Assembly (NCBI GenBank): GCA_037127255.1
Contig: JBANSL010000002.1
Span: 4,446,001-4,510,000, forward strand
Origin: Persicaria tinctoria
Taxonomy: Eukaryota > Streptophyta > Magnoliopsida > Caryophyllales > Polygonaceae
Reading direction: 5' to 3'
Length of the DNA stretch: 64,000 nt
The position numbers and the translations under genes were made by a program. The notes beneath the pieces were generated by a model. That model was given only the letters and a program-made list of their open reading frames with translations, was not told where the DNA came from and searched no databases. Every line of letters begins with the position of its first letter. Position 1 is the stretch's first letter. Of the stretch, positions 11,501-25,066 are shown in pieces.

Positions 11501-14500
11501 CTCGGTATTTTTTGAATAACTTGAGATCCGTTGGTCCAATCGGGCCGTTTGAGGACTCCTGGGAAAGCTAACTTCGATAGCTACGACTTTACTGGGGAGG
11601 TTTTCAGAGAATTCCTCCTCTAAAAGGGCCAAAAAACTATTTTTTCAAGGCTTAAATTTGGGAAATTTTCGGATTTTTTCAAAGGGGTTAGTACACGAAA
11701 AAATATGAAAATCTCAAAAAATGAAAAATCCAAAATACTTTGCACTAGGCAAGGTGGGATGCTGTTAAGGACATCCGTCCACAAAACTCCCGCCCGGGAT
11801 GTCCAAATGGGCCCGGAATTAAGGTAATGTCCCTCTGAACAGCCGTTGCGGACACATGCTCGGTATTTTTTGAATAACTTGAGATCCGTTGGTCCAATCG
11901 GGCCGTTTGAGGACTCCTGGGAAAGCTAACTTCGATAGCTACGACTTTACTGGGGAGGTTTTCAGAGAATTCCTCCTCTAAAAGGGCCAAAAAACTATTT
12001 TTTCAAGGCTTAAATTTGGGAAATTTTCGGATTTTTTCAAAGGGGTTAGTACACGAAAAAATATGAAAATCTCAAAAAATGAAAAATCCAAAATACTTTG
12101 CACTAGGCAAGGTGGGATGCTGTTAAGGACATCCGTCCACAAAACTCCCGCCCGGGATGTCCAAATGGGCCCGGAATTAAGGTAATGTCCCTCTGAACAG
12201 CCGTTGCGGACACATGCTCGGTATTTTTTGAATAACTTGAGATCCGTTGGTCCAATCGGGCCGTTTGAGGACTCCTGGGAAAGCTAACTTCGATAGCTAC
12301 GACTTTACCGGGGAGGTTTTCAGAGAATTCCTCCTCTAAAAGGGCCAAAAAACTATTTTTTCAAGGCTTAAATTTGGGAAATTTTCGGATTTTTTCAAAG
12401 GGGTTAGTACACGAAAAAATATGAAAATCTCAAAAAATGAAAAATCCAAAATACTTTGCACTAGGCAAGGTGGGATGCTGTTAAGGACATCCGTCCACAA
12501 AACTCCCGCCCGGGATGTCCAAATGGGCCCGGAATTAAGGTAATGTCCCTCTGAACAGCCGTTGCGGACACATGCTCGGTATTTTTTGAATAACTTGAGA
12601 TCCGTTGGTCCAATCGGGCCGTTTGATGACTCCTGGGAAAGCTAACTTCGATAGCTATGACTTTACTGGGGAGGTTTTCAGAGAATTCCTCCTCTAAAAG
12701 GGCCAAAAAACTATTTTTTCAAGGCTTAAATTTGGGAAATTTCGGATTTTTTCAAAGGGGTTAGTACACGAAAAAATATGAAAATCTCAAAAAATGAAAA
12801 ATCCAAAATACTTTGCACTAGGCAAGGTGGGATGCTGTTAAGGACATCCGTCCACAAAACTCCCGCCCGGGATGTCCAAATGGGCCCGGAATTAAGGTAA
12901 TGTCCCTCTGAACACCCGTTGCGGACACATGCTCGGTATTTTTTGAATAACTTGAGATCCGTTGGTCCAGTCGGGCCGTTTGAGGACTCCTGGGAAAGCT
13001 AACTTCGATAGCTACGACTTTACTGAGGAGGTTTTTATAGAATTACTCCTCTAAAAAGACTAAAAAACCATTTTTCCCAGGCTTAAATTTGGGCAAATTT
13101 TCGGCTTTTTTCAAAGGGGTTAGTACACGAAAAAATATGAAAATCTCAAAAAATGAAAAATCCAAAATACTTTGCACTAAGCATAGTGGGATGCTGTTAA
13201 GGACATCCGTCCACAAAACTCCCGCCCGGGATGTCCAAATGGGCCCGGAATTAAGGTAATGTCCCTCTGAACAACCGTTGCGGACACATGCTCGGTATTT
13301 TTTGAATAACTTGAGATCCGTTGGTCCAATCGGGCCGTTTGATGACTCCTGGGAAAGCTAACTTCGATAGCTACGACTTTACTGGGGAGGTTTTCAGAGA
13401 ATTCCTCCTCTAAAAGGGCCAAAAAACTATTTTTTCAAGGCTTAAATTTGGGAAATTTCGGATTTTTTCAAAGGGGTTAGTACACGAAAAAATATGAAAA
13501 TCTCAAATAATGAAAAATCCAAAATACTTTGCACTAGGCAAGGTGGGATGCTGTTAAGGACATCCGTCCACAAAACTCCCGCCCGGGATGTCCAAATGGG
13601 CCCGGAATTAAGGTAATGTCCCTCTGAACACCCGTTGCGGACACATGCTCGGTATTTTTTGAATAACTTGAGATCCGTTGGTCCAGTCGGGCCGTTTGAG
13701 GACTCCTGGGAAAGCTAACTTCGATAGCTACGACTTTACTGGGGAGGTTTTTATAGAATTACTCCTCTAAAAAGACTAAAAAACCATTTTTCCCAGGCTT
13801 AAATTTGGGCAAATTTTCGGCCTTTTTCAAAGGGGTTAGTACACGAAAAAATATGAAAATCTCAAAAAATGAAAAATCCAAAATACTTTGCACTAGGCAA
13901 GGTGGGATGCTGTTAAGGACATCCGTCCACAAAACTCCCGCCCGGGATGTCCAAATGGGCCCGGAATTAAGGTAATGTCCCTCTGAACAGCCGTTGCGGA
14001 CACATGCTCGGTATTTTTTGAATAACTTGAGATCCGTTGGTCCAATCGGGCCGTTTGAGGACTCCTGGGAAAGCTAACTTCGATAGCTACGACTTTACTG
14101 GGGAGGTTTTCAGAGAATTCCTCCTCTAAAAGGGCCAAAAAACTATTTTTTCAAGGCTTAAATTTGGGAAATTTTCGGATTTTTTCAAAGGGGTTAGTAC
14201 ACGAAAAAATATGAAAATCTCAAAAAATGAAAAATCCAAAATACTTTGCACTAGGCAAGGTGGGATGCTGTTAAGGACATCCGTCCACAAAACTCCCGCC
14301 CGGGATGTCCAAATGGGCCCGGAATTAAGGTAATGTCCCTCTGAACAGCCGTTGCGGACACATGCTCGGTATTTTTTGAATAACTTGAGATCCGTTGGTC
14401 CAATCGGGCCGTTTGAGGACTCCTGGGAAAGCTAACTTCGATAGCTACGACTTTACTGGGGAGGTTTTCAGAGAATTCCTCCTCTAAAAGGGCCAAAAAA

Positions 14501-16113
14501 CTATTTTTTCAAGGCTTAAATTTGGGAAATTTTCGGATTTTTTCAAAGGGGTTAGTACACGAAAAAATATGAAAATCTCAAAAAATGAAAAATCCAAAAT
14601 ACTTTGCACTAGGCAAGGTGGGATGCTGTTAAGGACATCCGTCCACAAAACTCCCGCCCGGGATGTCCAAATGGGCCCGGAATTAAGGTAATGTCCCTCT
14701 GAACAGCCGTTGCGGACACATGCTCGGTATTTTTTGAATAACTTGAGATCCGTTGGTCCAATCGGGCCGTTTGAGGACTCCTGGGAAAGCTAACTTCGAT
14801 AGCTACGACTTTACCGGGGAGGTTTTCAGAGAATTCCTCCTCTAAAAGGGCCAAAAAACTATTTTTTCAAGGCTTAAATTTGGGAAATTTTCGGATTTTT
14901 TCAAAGGGGTTAGTACACGAAAAAATATGAAAATCTCAAAAAATGAAAAATCCAAAATACTTTGCACTAGGCAAGGTGGGATGCTGTTAAGGACATCCGT
15001 CCACAAAACTCCCGCCCGGGATGTCCAAATGGGCCCGGAATTAAGGTAATGTCCCTCTGAACAGCCGTTGCGGACACATGCTCGGTATTTTTTGAATAAC
15101 TTGAGATCCGTTGGTCCAATCGGGCCGTTTGATGACTCCTGGGAAAGCTAACTTCGATAGCTATGACTTTACTGGGGAGGTTTTCAGAGAATTCCTCCTC
15201 TAAAAGGGCCAAAAAACTATTTTTTCAAGGCTTAAATTTGGGAAATTTCGGATTTTTTCAAAGGGGTTAGTACACGAAAAAATATGAAAATCTCAAAAAA
15301 TGAAAAATCCAAAATACTTTGCACTAGGCAAGGTGGGATGCTGTTAAGGACATCCGTCCACAAAACTCCCGCCCGGGATGTCCAAATGGGCCCGGAATTA
15401 AGGTAATGTCCCTCTGAACACCCGTTGCGGACACATGCTCGGTATTTTTTGAATAACTTGAGATCCGTTGGTCCAGTCGGGCCGTTTGAGGACTCCTGGG
15501 AAAGCTAACTTCGATAGCTACGACTTTACTGAGGAGGTTTTTATAGAATTACTCCTCTAAAAAGACTAAAAAACCATTTTTCCCAGGCTTAAATTTGGGC
15601 AAATTTTCGGCTTTTTTCAAAGGGGTTAGTACACGAAAAAATATGAAAATCTCAAAAAATGAAAAATCCAAAATACTTTGCACTAAGCATAGTGGGATGC
15701 TGTTAAGGACATCCGTCCACAAAACTCCCGCCCGGGATGTCCAAATGGGCCCGGAATTAAGGTAATGTCCCTCTGAACAACCGTTGCGGACACATGCTCG
15801 GTATTTTTTGAATAACTTGAGATCCGTTGGTCCAATCGGGCCGTTTGATGACTCCTGGGAAAGCTAACTTCGATAGCTACGACTTTACTGGGGAGGTTTT
15901 CAGAGAATTCCTCCTCTAAAAGGGCCAAAAAACTATTTTTTCAAGGCTTAAATTTGGGAAATTTCGGATTTTTTCAAAGGGGTTAGTACACGAAAAAATA
16001 TGAAAATCTCAAATAATGAAAAATCCAAAATACTTTGCACTAGGCAAGGTGGGATGCTGTTAAGGACATCCGTCCACAAAACTCCCGCCCGGGATGTCCA
16101 AATGGGCCCGGAA
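8596..16113. repeat. 7-mer HOR, three tandem copies of 2506 bp
   Basis: Three successive units (8596-11101, 11102-13607, 13608-16113) have the order A, S, S, S(ACCGGGG), S357(CTATGAC), A(ACTGAGG), S357(AACAACCG and TCAAATAATG). Each is 2506 bases (359+358+358+358+357+359+357). The first A of each also shares CGGCCTTTTTC. At every diagnostic position I compared by eye the three copies agree, so they look essentially identical. Monomers within one unit differ more than corresponding monomers between units, the definition of a higher-order repeat. Confidence 0.92.
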
Positions 16114-19100
16114 TTAAGGTAATGTCCCTCTGAACACCCGTTGCGGACACATGCTCGGTATTTTTTGAATAACTTGAGATCCGTTGGTCCAGTCGGGCCG
16201 TTTGAGGACTCCTGGGAAAGCTAACTTCGATAGCTACGACTTTACTGGGGAGGTTTTTATAGAATTACTCCTCTAAAAAGACTAAAAAACCATTTTTCCC
16301 AGGCTTAAATTTGGGCAAATTTTCGGCTTTTTTCAAAGGGGTTAGTACACGAAAAAATATGAAAATCTCAAAAAATGAAAAATCCAAAATACTTTGCACT
16401 AGGCAAGGTGGGATGCTGTTAAGGACATCCGTCCACAAAACTCCCGCCCGGGATGTCCAAATGGGCCCGGAATTAAGGTAATGTCCCTCTGAACAGCCGT
16501 TGCGGACACATGCTCGGTATTTTTTGAATAACTTGAGATCCGTTGGTCCAATCGGGCCGTTTGAGGACTCCTGGGAAAGCTAACTTCGATAGCTACGACT
16601 TTACTGGGGAGGTTTTCAGAGAATTCCTCCTCTAAAAGGGCCAAAAAACTATTTTTTCAAGGCTTAAATTTGGGAAATTTTCGGATTTTTTCAAAGGGGT
16701 TAGTACACGAAAAAATATGAAAATCTCAAAAAATGAAAAATCCAAAATACTTTGCACTAGGCAAGGTGGGATGCTGTTAAGGACATCCGTCCACAAAACT
16801 CCCGCCCGGGATGTCCAAATGGGCCCGGAATTAAGGTAATGTCCCTCTGAACAGCCGTTGCGGACACATGCTCGGTATTTTTTGAATAACTTGAGATCCG
16901 TTGGTCCAATCGGGCCGTTTGAGGACTCCTGGGAAAGCTAACTTCGATAGCTACGACTTTACTGGGGAGGTTTTCAGAGAATTCCTCCTCTAAAAGGGCC
17001 AAAAAACTATTTTTTCAAGGCTTAAATTTGGGAAATTTTCGGATTTTTTCAAAGGGGTTAGTACACGAAAAAATATGAAAATCTCAAAAAATGAAAAATC
17101 CAAAATACTTTGCACTAGGCAAGGTGGGATGCTGTTAAGGACATCCGTCCACAAAACTCCCGCCCGGGATGTCCAAATGGGCCCGGAATTAAGGTAATGT
17201 CCCTCTGAACAGCCGTTGCGGACACATGCTCGGTATTTTTTGAATAACTTGAGATCCGTTGGTCCAATCGGGCCGTTTGATGACTCCTGGGAAAGCTAAC
17301 TTCGATAGCTACGACTTTACTGGGGAGGTTTTTATAGAATTACTCCTCTAAAAAGACTAAAAAACCATTTTTCCCAGGCTTAAATTTGGGCAAATTTTCG
17401 GCTTTTTTCAAAGGGGTTAGTACACGAAAAAATATGAAAATCTCAAAAAATGAAAAATCCAAAATACTTTGCACTAGGCAAGGTGGGATGCTGTTAAGGA
17501 CATCCGTCCACAAAACTCCCGCCCGGGATGTCCAAATGGGCCCGGAATTAAGGTAATGTCCCTCTGAACAGCCGTTGCGGACACATGCTCGGTATTTTTT
17601 GAATAACTTGAGATCCGTTGGTCCAATCGGGCCGTTTGAGGACTCCTGGGAAAGCTAACTTCGATAGCTACGACTTTACTGGGGAGGTTTTCAGAGAATT
17701 CCTCCTCTAAAAGGGCCAAAAAACTATTTTTTCAAGGCTTAAATTTGGGAAATTTTCGGATTTTTTCAAAGGGGTTAGTACACGAAAAAATATGAAAATC
17801 TCAAAAAATGAAAAATCCAAAATACTTTGCACTAGGCAAGGTGGGATGCTGTTAAGGACATCCGTCCACAAAACTCCCGCCCGGGATGTCCAAATGGGCC
17901 CGGAATTAAGGTAATGTCCCTCTGAACAGCCGTTGCGGACACATGCTCGGTATTTTTTGAATAACTTGAGATCCGTTGGTCCAATCGGGCCGTTTGAGGA
18001 CTCCTGGGAAAGCTAACTTCGATAGCTACGACTTTACTGGGGAGGTTTTCAGAGAATTCCTCCTCTAAAAGGGCCAAAAAACTATTTTTTCAAGGCTTAA
18101 ATTTGGGAAATTTTCGGATTTTTTCAAAGGGGTTAGTACACGAAAAAATATGAAAATCTCAAAAAATGAAAAATCCAAAATACTTTGCACTAGGCAAGGT
18201 GGGATGCTGTTAAGGACATCCGTCCACAAAACTCCCGCCCGGGATGTCCAAATGGGCCCGGAATTAAGGTAATGTCCCTCTGAACAGCCGTTGCGGACAC
18301 ATGCTCGGTATTTTTTGAATAACTTGAGATCCGTTGGTCCAATCGGGCCGTTTGATGACTCCTGGGAAAGCTAACTTCGATAGCTATGACTTTACTGGGG
18401 AGGTTTTCAGAGAATTCCTCCTCTAAAAGGGCCAAAAAACTATTTTTTCAAGGCTTAAATTTGGGAAATTTCGGATTTTTTCAAAGGGGTTAGTACACGA
18501 AAAAATATGAAAATCTCAAAAAATGAAAAATCCAAAATACTTTGCACTAGGCAAGGTGGGATGCTGTTAAGGACATCCGTCCACAAAACTCCCGCCCGGG
18601 ATGTCCAAATGGGCCCGGAATTAAGGTAATGTCCCTCTGAACACCCGTTGCGGACACATGCTCGGTATTTTTTGAATAACTTGAGATCCGTTGGTCCAGT
18701 CGGGCCGTTTGAGGACTCCTGGGAAAGCTAACTTCGATAGCTACGACTTTACTGGGGAGGTTTTTATAGAATTACTCCTCTAAAAAGACTAAAAAACCAT
18801 TTTTCCCAGGTTTAAATTTGGGCAAATTTTCGGCTTTTTTCAAAGGGGTTAGTACACGAAAAAATATGAAAATCTCAAAAAATGAAAAATCCAAAATACT
18901 TTGCACTAAGCATAGTGGGATGCTGTTAAGGACATCCGTCCACAAAACTCCCGCCCGGGATGTCCAAATGGGCCCGGAATTAAGGTAATGTCCCTCTGAA
19001 CAGCCGTTGCGGACACATGCTCGGTATTTTTTGAATAACTTGAGATCCGTTGGTCCAATCGGGCCGTTTGATGACTCCTGGGAAAGCTAACTTCGATAGC

Positions 19101-19337
19101 TACGACTTTACTGGGGAGGTTTTCAGAGAATTCCTCCTCTAAAAGGGCCAAAAAACTATTTTTTCAAGGCTTAAATTTGGGAAATTTTCGGATTTTTTCA
19201 AAGGGGTTAGTACACGAAAAAATATGAAAATCTCAAAAAATGAAAAATCCAAAATACTTTGCACTAGGCAAGGTGGGATGCTGTTAAGGACATCCGTCCA
19301 CAAAACTCCCGCCCGGGATGTCCAAATGGGCCCGGAA
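16114..19337. repeat. Degraded HOR stretch with an A-hybrid unit
   Basis: The order is A, S, S, A-hybrid (17189), S, S, S357 (CTATGAC), A, S. It starts like a fourth copy of the 7-mer, but its first A has CGGCTTTTTTC rather than CGGCC. At 17189 an A-hybrid appears, with S-like CAATCGGG and GATGACTCC followed by an A centre. The S at 17906 has ACTGGGG where the 7-mer has ACCGGGG. The A at 18621 has a private CAGGTTTAAA. Confidence 0.8.
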
Positions 19338-22300
19338 TTAAGGTAATGTCCCTCTGAACAGCCGTTGCGGACACATGCTCGGTATTTTTTGAATAACTTG
19401 AGATCCGTTGGTCCAATCGGGCCGTTTGAGGACTCCTGGGAAAGCTAACTTCGATAGCTACGACTTTACTGGGGAGGTTTTCAGAGAATTCCTCCTCTAA
19501 AAGGGCCAAAAAACTATTTTTTCAAGGCTTAAATTTGGGAAATTTTCGGATTTTTTCAAAGGGGTTAGTACACGAAAAAATATGAAAATCTCAAAAAATG
19601 AAAAATCCAAAATACTTTGCACTAGGCAAGGTGGGATGCTGTTAAGGACATCCGTCCACAAAACTCCCGCCCGGGATGTCCAAATGGGCCCGGAATTAAG
19701 GTAATGTCCCTCTGAACAGCCGTTGCGGACACATGCTCGGTATTTTTTGAATAACTTGAGATCCGTTGGTCCAATCGGGCCGTTTGATGACTCCTGGGAA
19801 AGCTAACTTCGATAGCTATGACTTTACTGGGGAGGTTTTCAGAGAATTCCTCCTCTAAAAGGGCCAAAAAACTATTTTTTCAAGGCTTAAATTTGGGAAA
19901 TTTCGGATTTTTTCAAAGGGGTTAGTACACGAAAAAATATGAAAATCTCAAAAAATGAAAAATCCAAAATACTTTGCACTAGGCAAGGTGGGATGCTGTT
20001 AAGGACATCCGTCCACAAAACTCCCGCCCGGGATGTCCAAATGGGCCCGGAATTAAGGTAATGTCCCTCTGAACACCCGTTGCGGACACATGCTCGGTAT
20101 TTTTTGAATAACTTGAGATCCGTTGGTCCAATCGGGCCGTTTGAGGACTCCTGGGAAAGCTAACTTCGATAGCTACGACTTTACTGGGGAGGTTTTCAGA
20201 GAATTCCTCCTCTAAAAGGGCCAAAAAACTATTTTTTCAAGGCTTAAATTTGGGCAAATTTTCGGCTTTTTTCAAAGGGGTTAGTACACGAAAAAATATG
20301 AAAATCTCAAATAATGAAAAATCCAAAATACTTTGCACTAGGCAAGGTGGGATGCTGTTAAGGACATCCGTCCACAAAACTCCCGCCCGGGATGTCCAAA
20401 TGGGCCCGGAATTAAGGTAATGTCCCTCTGAACACCCGTTGCGGACACATGCTCGGTATTTTTTGAATAACTTGAGATCCGTTGGTCCAGTCGGGCCGTT
20501 TGAGGACTCCTGGGAAAGCTAACTTCGATAGCTACGACTTTACTGGGGAGGTTTTTATAGAATTACTCCTCTAAAAAGACTAAAAAACCATTTTTCCCAG
20601 GCTTAAATTTGGGCAAATTTTCGGCTTTTTTCAAAGGGGTTAGTACACGAAAAAATATGAAAATCTCAAAAAATGAAAAATCCAAAATACTTTGCACTAA
20701 GCATAGTGGGATGCTGTTAAGGACATCCGTCCACAAAACTCCCGCCCGGGATGTCCAAATGGGCCCGGAATTAAGGTAATGTCCCTCTGAACAGCCGTTG
20801 CGGACACATGCTCGGTATTTTTTGAATAACTTGAGATCCGTTGGTCCAATCGGGCCGTTTGAGGACTCCTGGGAAAGCTAACTTCGATAGCTACGACTTT
20901 ACTGGGGAGGTTTTCAGAGAATTCCTCCTCTAAAAGGGCCAAAAAACTATTTTTTCAAGGCTTAAATTTGGGAAATTTTCGGATTTTTTCAAAGGGGTTA
21001 GTACACGAAAAAATATGAAAATCTCAAAAAATGAAAAATCCAAAATACTTTGCACTAGGCAAGGTGGGATGCTGTTAAGGACATCCGTCCACAAAACTCC
21101 CGCCCGGGATGTCCAAATGGGCCCGGAATTAAGGTAATGTCCCTCTGAACAGCCGTTGCGGACACATGCTCGGTATTTTTTGAATAACTTGAGATCCGTT
21201 GGTCCAATCGGGCCGTTTGATGACTCCTGGGAAAGCTAACTTCGATAGCTATGACTTTACTGGGGAGGTTTTCAGAGAATTCCTCCTCTAAAAGGGCCAA
21301 AAAACTATTTTTTCAAGGCTTAAATTTGGGAAATTTCGGATTTTTTCAAAGGGGTTAGTACACGAAAAAATATGAAAATCTCAAAAAATGAAAAATCCAA
21401 AATACTTTGCACTAGGCAAGGTGGGATGCTGTTAAGGACATCCGTCCACAAAACTCCCGCCCGGGATGTCCAAATGGGCCCGGAATTAAGGTAATGTCCC
21501 TCTGAACACCCGTTGCGGACACATGCTCGGTATTTTTTGAATAACTTGAGATCCGTTGGTCCAATCGGGCCGTTTGAGGACTCCTGGGAAAGCTAACTTC
21601 GATAGCTACGACTTTACTGGGGAGGTTTTCAGAGAATTCCTCCTCTAAAAGGGCCAAAAAACTATTTTTTCAAGGCTTAAATTTGGGCAAATTTTCGGCT
21701 TTTTTCAAAGGGGTTAGTACACGAAAAAATATGAAAATCTCAAATAATGAAAAATCCAAAATACTTTGCACTAGGCAAGGTGGGATGCTGTTAAGGACAT
21801 CCGTCCACAAAACTCCCGCCCGGGATGTCCAAATGGGCCCGGAATTAAGGTAATGTCCCTCTGAACACCCGTTGCGGACACATGCTCGGTATTTTTTGAA
21901 TAACTTGAGATCCGTTGGTCCAGTCGGGCCGTTTGAGGACTCCTGGGAAAGCTAACTTCGATAGCTACGACTTTACTGGGGAGGTTTTTATAGAATTACT
22001 CCTCTAAAAAGACTAAAAAACCATTTTTCCCAGGCTTAAATTTGGGCAAATTTTCGGCTTTTTTCAAAGGGGTTAGTACACGAAAAAATATGAAAATCTC
22101 AAAAAATGAAAAATCCAAAATACTTTGCACTAAGCATAGTGGGATGCTGTTAAGGACATCCGTCCACAAAACTCCCGCCCGGGATGTCCAAATGGGCCCG
22201 GAATTAAGGTAATGTCCCTCTGAACAGCCGTTGCGGACACATGCTCGGTATTTTTTGAATAACTTGAGATCCGTTGGTCCAATCGGGCCGTTTGAGGACT

Positions 22301-22918
22301 CCTGGGAAAGCTAACTTCGATAGCTACGACTTTACTGGGGAGGTTTTCAGAGAATTCCTCCTCTAAAAGGGCCAAAAAACTATTTTTTCAAGGCTTAAAT
22401 TTGGGAAATTTTCGGATTTTTTCAAAGGGGTTAGTACACGAAAAAATATGAAAATCTCAAAAAATGAAAAATCCAAAATACTTTGCACTAGGCAAGGTGG
22501 GATGCTGTTAAGGACATCCGTCCACAAAACTCCCGCCCGGGATGTCCAAATGGGCCCGGAATTAAGGTAATGTCCCTCTGAACAGCCGTTGCGGACACAT
22601 GCTCGGTATTTTTTGAATAACTTGAGATCCGTTGGTCCAATCGGGCCGTTTGATGACTCCTGGGAAAGCTAACTTCGATAGCTATGACTTTACTGGGGAG
22701 GTTTTCAGAGAATTCCTCCTCTAAAAGGGCCAAAAAACTATTTTTTCAAGGCTTAAATTTGGGAAATTTCGGATTTTTTCAAAGGGGTTAGTACACGAAA
22801 AAATATGAAAATCTCAAAAAATGAAAAATCCAAAATACTTTGCACTAGGCAAGGTGGGATGCTGTTAAGGACATCCGTCCACAAAACTCCCGCCCGGGAT
22901 GTCCAAATGGGCCCGGAA
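19338..22918. repeat. 4-mer HOR S-S357-S/A-A, 1433-bp period
   Basis: Two complete units (19338-20770 and 20771-22203) have the order S, S357 (CTATGAC), S/A mosaic, A (358+357+359+359 = 1433). A third starts at 22204 and stops after S and S357. The S/A mosaic (20053 and 21486) has an S centre with EcoRI site and GGGCCAAAAAACT but an A-like GGGCAAATTTTCGGC, and TCAAATAATG. This mosaic runs in the opposite direction to the A-hybrids. Confidence 0.87.
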
Positions 22919-25066
22919 TTAAGGTAATGTCCCTCTGAACACCCGTTGCGGACACATGCTCGGTATTTTTTGAATAACTTGAGATCCGTTGGTCCAGTCG
23001 GGCCGTTTGAGGACTCCTGGGAAAGCTAACTTCGATAGCTACGACTTTACTGGGGAGGTTTTTATAGAATTACTCCTCTAAAAAGACTAAAAAACCATTT
23101 TTCCCAGGCTTAAATTTGGGCAAATTTTCGGCTTTTTTCAAAGGGGTTAGTACACGAAAAAATATGAAAATCTCAAAAAATGAAAAATCCAAAATACTTT
23201 GCACTAAGCATAGTGGGATGCTGTTAAGGACATCCGTCCACAAAACTCCCGCCCGGGATGTCCAAATGGGCCCGGAATTAAGGTAATGTCCCTCTGAACA
23301 GCCGTTGCGGACACATGCTCGGTATTTTTTGAATAACTTGAGATCCGTTGGTCCAATCGGGCCGTTTGATGACTCCTGGGAAAGCTAACTTCGATAGCTA
23401 CGACTTTACTGGGGAGGTTTTCAGAGAATTCCTCCTCTAAAAGGGCCAAAAAACTATTTTTTCAAGGCTTAAATTTGGGAAATTTCGGATTTTTTCAAAG
23501 GGGTTAGTACACGAAAAAATATGAAAATCTCAAAAAATGAAAAATCCAAAATACTTTGCACTAGGCAAGGTGGGATGCTGTTAAGGACATCCGTCCACAA
23601 AACTCCCGCCCGGGATGTCCAAATGGGCCCGGAATTAAGGTAATGTCCCTCTGAACACCCGTTGCGGACACATGCTCGGTATTTTTTGAATAACTTGAGA
23701 TCCGTTGGTCCAGTCGGGCCGTTTGAGGACTCCTGGGAAAGCTAACTTCGATAGCTACGACTTTACTGGGGAGGTTTTTATAGAATTACTCCTCTAAAAA
23801 GACTAAAAAACCATTTTTCCCAGGCTTAAATTTGGGCAAATTTTCGGCTTTTTTCAAAGGGGTTAGTACACGAAAAAATATGAAAATCTCAAAAAATGAA
23901 AAATCCAAAATACTTTGCACTAAGCATAGTGGGATGCTGTTAAGGACATCCGTCCACAAAACTCCCGCCCGGGATGTCCAAATGGGCCCGGAATTAAGGT
24001 AATGTCCCTCTGAACAGCCGTTGCGGACACATGCTCGGTATTTTTTGAATAACTTGAGATCCGTTGGTCCAATCGGGCCGTTTGATGACTCCTGGGAAAG
24101 CTAACTTCGATAGCTACGACTTTACTGGGGAGGTTTTCAGAGAATTCCTCCTCTAAAAGGGCCAAAAAACTATTTTTTCAAGGCTTAAATTTGGGAAATT
24201 TCGGATTTTTTCAAAGGGGTTAGTACACGAAAAAATATGAAAATCTCAAAAAATGAAAAATCCAAAATACTTTGCACTAGGCAAGGTGGGATGCTGTTAA
24301 GGACATCCGTCCACAAAACTCCCGCCCGGGATGTCCAAATGGGCCCGGAATTAAGGTAATGTCCCTCTGAACACCCGTTGCGGACACATGCTCGGTATTT
24401 TTTGAATAACTTGAGATCCGTTGGTCCAGTCGGGCCGTTTGAGGACTCCTGGGAAAGCTAACTTCGATAGCTACGACTTTACTGGGGAGGTTTTTATAGA
24501 ATTACTCCTCTAAAAAGACTAAAAAACCATTTTTCCCAGGCTTAAATTTGGGCAAATTTTCGGCTTTTTTCAAAGGGGTTAGTACACGAAAAAATATGAA
24601 AATCTCAAAAAATGAAAAATCCAAAATACTTTGCACTAAGCATAGTGGGATGCTGTTAAGGACATCCGTCCACAAAACTCCCGCCCGGGATGTCCAAATG
24701 GGCCCGGAATTAAGGTAATGTCCCTCTGAACAGCCGTTGCGGACACATGCTCGGTATTTTTTGAATAACTTGAGATCCGTTGGTCCAATCGGGCCGTTTG
24801 ATGACTCCTGGGAAAGCTAACTTCGATAGCTACGACTTTACTGGGGAGGTTTTCAGAGAATTCCTCCTCTAAAAGGGCCAAAAAACTATTTTTTCAAGGC
24901 TTAAATTTGGGAAATTTCGGATTTTTTCAAAGGGGTTAGTACACGAAAAAATATGAAAATCTCAAAAAATGAAAAATCCAAAATACTTTGCACTAGGCAA
25001 GGTGGGATGCTGTTAAGGACATCCGTCCACAAAACTCCCGCCCGGGATGTCCAAATGGGCCCGGAA
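22919..25066. repeat. A-S357 dimer block, 716-bp period
   Basis: Three A-S357 pairs start at 22919, 23635 and 24351, each 716 bases. The pairs look alike at all diagnostic positions. This is the last block made only of left-side classes; the next unit is the rearranged C/S fusion at 25067. Confidence 0.88.
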
